Source: an uncultured Propionibacteriaceae bacterium (GTDB lineage Bacteria > Actinomycetota > Actinomycetes > Propionibacteriales > Propionibacteriaceae). Taken from it: 46,766 nucleotides of DNA. This document shows positions 43,346 through 46,766 of the stretch, piece by piece (the first letter of the stretch is position 1; each line of letters starts with the position of its first letter). Made by a program: the position numbers and the translations under genes. The DNA lies in assembly GCA_936924635.1 (NCBI GenBank), contig CAKZHP010000052.1, positions 1-46,766 on the forward strand, written 5' to 3'. The notes under the pieces were generated by a model. The model made no database searches. It was not told where the DNA came from and worked only from the letters and a program-made list of their open reading frames with translations.

Positions 43346-44995
43346 ATGCCGACCGGAGACGGGATCTCAGCGCTGCCGCTCGCGCTCGGCGCGATCGCGC
43401 TGGTGCTGGCCGGGGTCGTCGCCTGGCTTCTGGTGCAGCGGCGTACGGACCGGTCAGCCCTGGCGGCGGTGCGCAGCGCCCGTGACGACGGCAAGGCAGC
43501 GGTGGCTGCCGCCGAGGCCGAGATCGACGCGGAGCGCAGCAGGCTGGCGCGACAGACCGAGGAGCTCGACCGGCGTGTCGCCGAGCTGACCAGGCAGCGC
43601 GACGAGCTGGACAGGCGTCAGGGCGAGGTCGACCGTCAGCGGGAGGCGCTGGACCAGCGCCTGGTCGACGAGCGCGACGACATCCGCGCCGAGCGCGAGG
43701 CGGTGAGCAGACGAGAGGCCCTGGTCAGCGACCGCGAGACCCGGTCTCGGGAGGAGCAGGTCGCGGTCGAGGAACGGGCGTCTCGGGTGGACGCGCTCCA
43801 GGCCGACGTGGCGTCGCGGACGGCCGCCCTGGAGGAGACCGAGGCCCGGTTGCGGGACGAGACCGCACGTATCGCCGGGCTGACGCACGAGCAGGCCGTG
43901 GCCGAGGTGATGGCCGCCGCGGAGCACGACGCACGGCTCCGTGCGGCCGCCGCCGCACGCGACATCGAGCAGGCCGCCCGGGACACGGCGGACGCCCAGG
44001 CACGCAAGGTCGTCGTGGACGCGATCCAGCGCATCGCCTCGGAGCAGACGGCCGAGTCGGTCATCACCACCGTCGACATCCCGTCGGAGGAGATGAAGGG
44101 CCGCATCATCGGCCGCGAGGGCCGCAACATCCGCACCTTCGAGCAGCTCAGCGGGGTCAACGTCGTCATCGACGACACGCCCGGCAGCGTGCTGCTCTCC
44201 TGCTTCGACCCCGTACGCCGAGAGGTCGCGCGCCTCACCCTCACCGACCTCGTCGCCGACGGCCGGATCCACCCCCAGCGCATCGAGACCGTGTACGAAC
44301 GGTCGCAAGCGACCATCGACGAGCGGATGAAGGTGGCCGCGCGAGACGCCCTCGCCGAGGTCGGGATCAGCGACATCCACCCCGGTCTGGTGCCCGTCCT
44401 GGGGTCGTTGCGGTACCGGACCTCCCATGGGCAGAACGTGCTCAAGCACCTCGTGGAGTCGGCCCACCTGGCCGGACTGATGGCCGCCGAGCTGGGCCTG
44501 GACGTGGCGGTGTGCAAGCGGGCCGCCTTCCTCCACGACATCGGCAAGGCGCTCACCCACGAGCAGGAGGGGTCGCACGCGATCGTGGGCGCCGACCTGG
44601 CGAGGCGCCACGGTGAGCACCCCGACATCGTCCATGCCATCGAGGCCCACCACAACGAGGTCGAGCCCACGACGGTGGAGGCCGTGCTCACCCAGGCAGC
44701 CGACGCCATCAGCGGGTCGCGCCCGGGCGCCCGGCACGAGTCGCTGGAGGCGTACGCGCACCGCATGACGCGCCTGGAGCAGATCGCCGCCGCCCACGAC
44801 GGTGTCGAGAAGGTCTTCGCGATGCAGGCCGGGCACGAGGTCCGGGTCATGGTCTCGCCGAGCCTGGTGGACGACGCCGACCTGGCGGCCCTGGCCCACA
44901 CCATCGCCCGGCAGGTCGAGGACGAGCTGACCTACCCCGGCCAGATCAGGGTGACGCTGGTGCGGGAGAGCCGCGCCACCGACGTGGCCCGCTGA
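43346..44995 (+). CDS. rny: Ribonuclease Y
   Basis: A 549-residue endoribonuclease that starts decay of many mRNAs. One N-terminal membrane helix (ALPLALGAIALVLAGVVAWLLV, residues 8-29 with the first Ala residues), a long charged coiled coil to about 215, a KH RNA-binding domain near 235-300 (EEMKGRIIGREGRNIRTFEQ) and an HD domain with catalytic AFLHDIGKALTHE near residue 394. ATG behind GAGAGGAGA. In relatives it usually lies close to recX; here the nitrate island separates them. Confidence 0.95.
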   Translation: MPTGDGISALPLALGAIALVLAGVVAWLLVQRRTDRSALAAVRSARDDGKAAVAAAEAEIDAERSRLARQTEELDRRVAELTRQRDELDRRQGEVDRQREALDQRLVDERDDIRAEREAVSRREALVSDRETRSREEQVAVEERASRVDALQADVASRTAALEETEARLRDETARIAGLTHEQAVAEVMAAAEHDARLRAAAAARDIEQAARDTADAQARKVVVDAIQRIASEQTAESVITTVDIPSEEMKGRIIGREGRNIRTFEQLSGVNVVIDDTPGSVLLSCFDPVRREVARLTLTDLVADGRIHPQRIETVYERSQATIDERMKVAARDALAEVGISDIHPGLVPVLGSLRYRTSHGQNVLKHLVESAHLAGLMAAELGLDVAVCKRAAFLHDIGKALTHEQEGSHAIVGADLARRHGEHPDIVHAIEAHHNEVEPTTVEAVLTQAADAISGSRPGARHESLEAYAHRMTRLEQIAAAHDGVEKVFAMQAGHEVRVMVSPSLVDDADLAALAHTIARQVEDELTYPGQIRVTLVRESRATDVAR

Positions 44996-45120
44996 GGGGG
45001 AGCTGCCCGGGCCACAGGGGTCTCGACGCGGGTCGTCCTCGTCCCTCGGGCAGCCCGTGCTCATCCGGCGGGACGGGGTGGCGACGCCCCGGGGCCCCGA
45101 GGTCCTGCTCAACCGACCGA

Positions 45121-45158
45121 GAGGCGGGGGCTCGACGCGAAGAGTCCCCCCGTGCCTC
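45121..45158 (+). terminator. Terminator candidate after rny
   Basis: GAGGC-GGGGG-CTC pairs with GAG-T-CCCCC...GCCTC, a long GC-rich hairpin with small bulges, about 125 nt after the rny stop. Confidence 0.5.
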
Positions 45159-45162
45159 GTTA

Positions 45163-45193
45163 CACCACCTGCTGGTTCCCGCGTGAGGTGGTG
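45163..45193 (-). terminator. Terminator candidate after gluD
   Basis: CACCACCT and AGGTGGTG form a perfect 8-bp stem with a 15-nt loop, seven bases beyond the gluD stop on the minus strand. Confidence 0.55.
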
Positions 45194-45199
45194 ACAGGG

Positions 45200-46117
45200 T
45201 CAGCGGGTGTAGGAGGCGGGGTCCTCGAACTTGTCGTTGTCGGTGTACATCGGGGTGTCCGGGTCGGGGTTCGGGACGAGCTCGACCAGGGCGACGGCCC
45301 GGCCACCGGCGCGACGCTTGGCGAGCTTGCGCTCCAGGAACCGGGCCAGAGCCGTGAGGGCGTAGTTGATGACGATGAAGATCACCGCGGCCACCAGGAA
45401 CGACACCACGAGGTTGCCCTTGACCGTCGACACGTTCTGCATCTGGCGGATCAGCTCGGGGTAGGCGATGAAGAAGCCCAGCGCCGTGTCCTTGAGGATC
45501 ACCACGAGCTGCGACACCAGCGACGGCAGCATGGCCGTGACGGCCTGGGGGAGCAGCACCGTGCGGAGCACCTGCGGCTGGCTCAGCCCGATCGCGAGGC
45601 CGGCCTCCCGCTGGCCCCGCGGCAACCCGTGCACACCGGCCCGGATCAGCTCGGCCAGCACGCAGGAGTTGTACAGGGTGAGGCCCACGATCACGCCGGC
45701 GAGCGACTTAGTGTCGCCGGGCAGCGGGATGGTGTAGACGAAGATGTAGTAGGCGAACACCATCATCATCAGCACCGGGACGGACCGGAAGAACTCGACG
45801 AAGACCGCCGTGACATAGCTGATCACGCGGTTGTGGCTGAGCCGGCCCATGCCCAGCACGAACCCGAGGGCGGTGGCGAGCACGACGCTGATGATGGCCG
45901 CCTGCAGGGTGTTGAAGACGCCCGGGTACACGTAGTACTGCCAGGTGCCCGGGTCCAGCATCGGCGCCCACTTCTCCGCCGTGAGCTCGTTGCGCAGCCC
46001 GTACACGACGAGCCCGAGCAGCGCGAGGATGACCAGGCCACCCACGACCCCGTACACGAGGTGCCGGGCGCGTGCCTTGGGGCCCGGGTGGTCGAACAGG
46101 ACTGCCTGGGCGCTCAT
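45200..46117 (-). CDS. gluD: Glutamate ABC transporter permease GluD
   Basis: A 305-residue membrane permease of the His/Glu/Gln type. It has an N-terminal helix (HLVYGVVGGLVILALLGLVVYGL), a permease core with five helices, and the ATPase-contact loop EAGLAIGLSQPQVLRTVLLPQA. The tail (DKFEDPASYTR) is typical of actinobacterial GluD. It overlaps gluC by 4 nt (ATGA). The binding protein and ATPase (gluB, gluA) should lie beyond the right edge. Confidence 0.92.
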   Translation of the reverse strand: MSAQAVLFDHPGPKARARHLVYGVVGGLVILALLGLVVYGLRNELTAEKWAPMLDPGTWQYYVYPGVFNTLQAAIISVVLATALGFVLGMGRLSHNRVISYVTAVFVEFFRSVPVLMMMVFAYYIFVYTIPLPGDTKSLAGVIVGLTLYNSCVLAELIRAGVHGLPRGQREAGLAIGLSQPQVLRTVLLPQAVTAMLPSLVSQLVVILKDTALGFFIAYPELIRQMQNVSTVKGNLVVSFLVAAVIFIVINYALTALARFLERKLAKRRAGGRAVALVELVPNPDPDTPMYTDNDKFEDPASYTR

Positions 46118-46766
46118 CGCTGCACCGCCATCCGTCGGGAGAGACGCGTGAAGAGGATACCCATCGGGAGCGTGAGGATCACGAAGCCCAGAGCCATGAT
46201 GAAGAAGATCGTGAAGAGCATGTCGGCGCGGTCCTCGATGGCGTAGCGCATCGCGTACGACGCCTCGGCGACGCCGATGGTGGCGACCACGGTGGTGTTC
46301 TTGGTGAGGGCGATCATCGCGTTGCCCAGGGGGGCGATCGCGCCGCGGAACGCCTGGGGGAGGATCACGTTGCTGAGCGACTGCCCGAAGTCGAGGCCGA
46401 TCGCGCGCGCTGCCTCGGCCTGACCGACGGGCACGGTGTTGATGCCCGAGCGCAGTGCCTCGGCCACGAAGGTGGCGTGGTACAGCCCGAGGCCGATCAC
46501 TCCCCACTGGAAGGCGTGCGTCGAGGAGCGGGCCGACAGCGGGGAGATGTGCCACTGCAGCAGGATGTAGAGGCAGTAGAAGCAGAAGAACACGATCAGT
46601 GTCAGCGGGGTGTTGCGCACCAGGTTGACGTACGCCGCGCCGGCCAGGTTGAGCACCTTGACCGGCGACACGCGCATGACCGCGACGATCGTGCCGAGCA
46701 CGAGGGCGAGGAGGGCCGAGACCAGCGTGAGCTGGATCGTCAGCCAGAAGGCGTCCAGGATGTCGA
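46114..46766 (-). CDS. gluC: Glutamate ABC transporter permease GluC, 5' end cut
   Basis: At least 216 residues of the partner permease, with DAFWLTIQLTLVSALLALVLG at the window edge; only the first few codons are missing. It has the ATPase-contact loop EAARAIGLDFGQSLSNVILPQA and five hydrophobic segments. GluC and GluD form the membrane part of the glutamate importer. The start codon is outside the window. Confidence 0.92.
   Translation of the reverse strand, partial: DILDAFWLTIQLTLVSALLALVLGTIVAVMRVSPVKVLNLAGAAYVNLVRNTPLTLIVFFCFYCLYILLQWHISPLSARSSTHAFQWGVIGLGLYHATFVAEALRSGINTVPVGQAEAARAIGLDFGQSLSNVILPQAFRGAIAPLGNAMIALTKNTTVVATIGVAEASYAMRYAIEDRADMLFTIFFIMALGFVILTLPMGILFTRLSRRMAVQR

Noticed and set aside
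42873..43589. Plus-strand frame of 238 codons before and into rny
   Set aside because: Pro/Arg/Gly-rich and out of frame with rny, which has its own ribosome site and full domain set.

Overview
The window is high-GC DNA (about 70% by eye) with GTG starts, strongly biased codons and an actinobacterial gene order, so it comes from an actinomycete. The rny-glu arrangement hints at Propionibacteriales, but nothing here fixes the genus. No tRNA, rRNA, CRISPR array or transposase was found. Both ends are cut: the left end carries a fragment beside a 15-G tract, and the right end cuts the glutamate permease gene gluC.

Layout. 101-2716 (minus): a PYROXD2/CrtI-like oxidoreductase with two START-fold proteins. 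2832-9828 (plus): the 1590-residue NAD-glutamate dehydrogenase, a PHP-domain phosphoesterase, then trpS behind a leader that encodes a Trp-Trp peptide. 9836-13336: a hydrolase, a small conserved protein, and a DUF6394 membrane protein overlapping a two-RCK potassium channel. 13434-16281: an IclR regulator divergent from leuCD. 16410-22533: HU, plsC, ddl, thiL and ftsK. 22567-25195: a three-gene cassette resembling type VII secretion cargo, ending in a WXG-like protein with a lipase domain. 25215-26539: a small conserved protein and the azlCD exporter. 26608-32320: the conserved run rimO-pgsA-cinA-clgR-DUF3046-recA-recX, with a decayed SRPBCC gene before recA. 32831-42744: a nitrate respiration island (moaA on plus; narGHJI-narK-mog on minus) lying between recX and rny. 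43346 to the end: rny, then convergent gluD and gluC.

How genes work together. NarGHI is the membrane nitrate reductase, NarJ its chaperone, NarK the nitrate/nitrite transporter, and Mog and MoaA supply molybdenum cofactor; the six minus-strand genes overlap end to start by 1 or 4 nt. RecA carries both a LexA box and a RecA-NDp (PafBC-type) promoter. LeuCD is probably controlled by the adjacent IclR protein.

The most interesting signals are: (1) the trpS leader, a 10-codon ORF with tandem Trp codons and mutually exclusive hairpins; (2) the cassette carrying the candidate lipase toxin; (3) a repeated layout of a TAnnnT box 6-8 nt before the start codon in at least twelve cases, indicating widespread leaderless transcription; (4) twin inverted repeats upstream of narG; (5) a degenerate AGTGTCCGGTCTGC repeat cluster beside the nitrate island.
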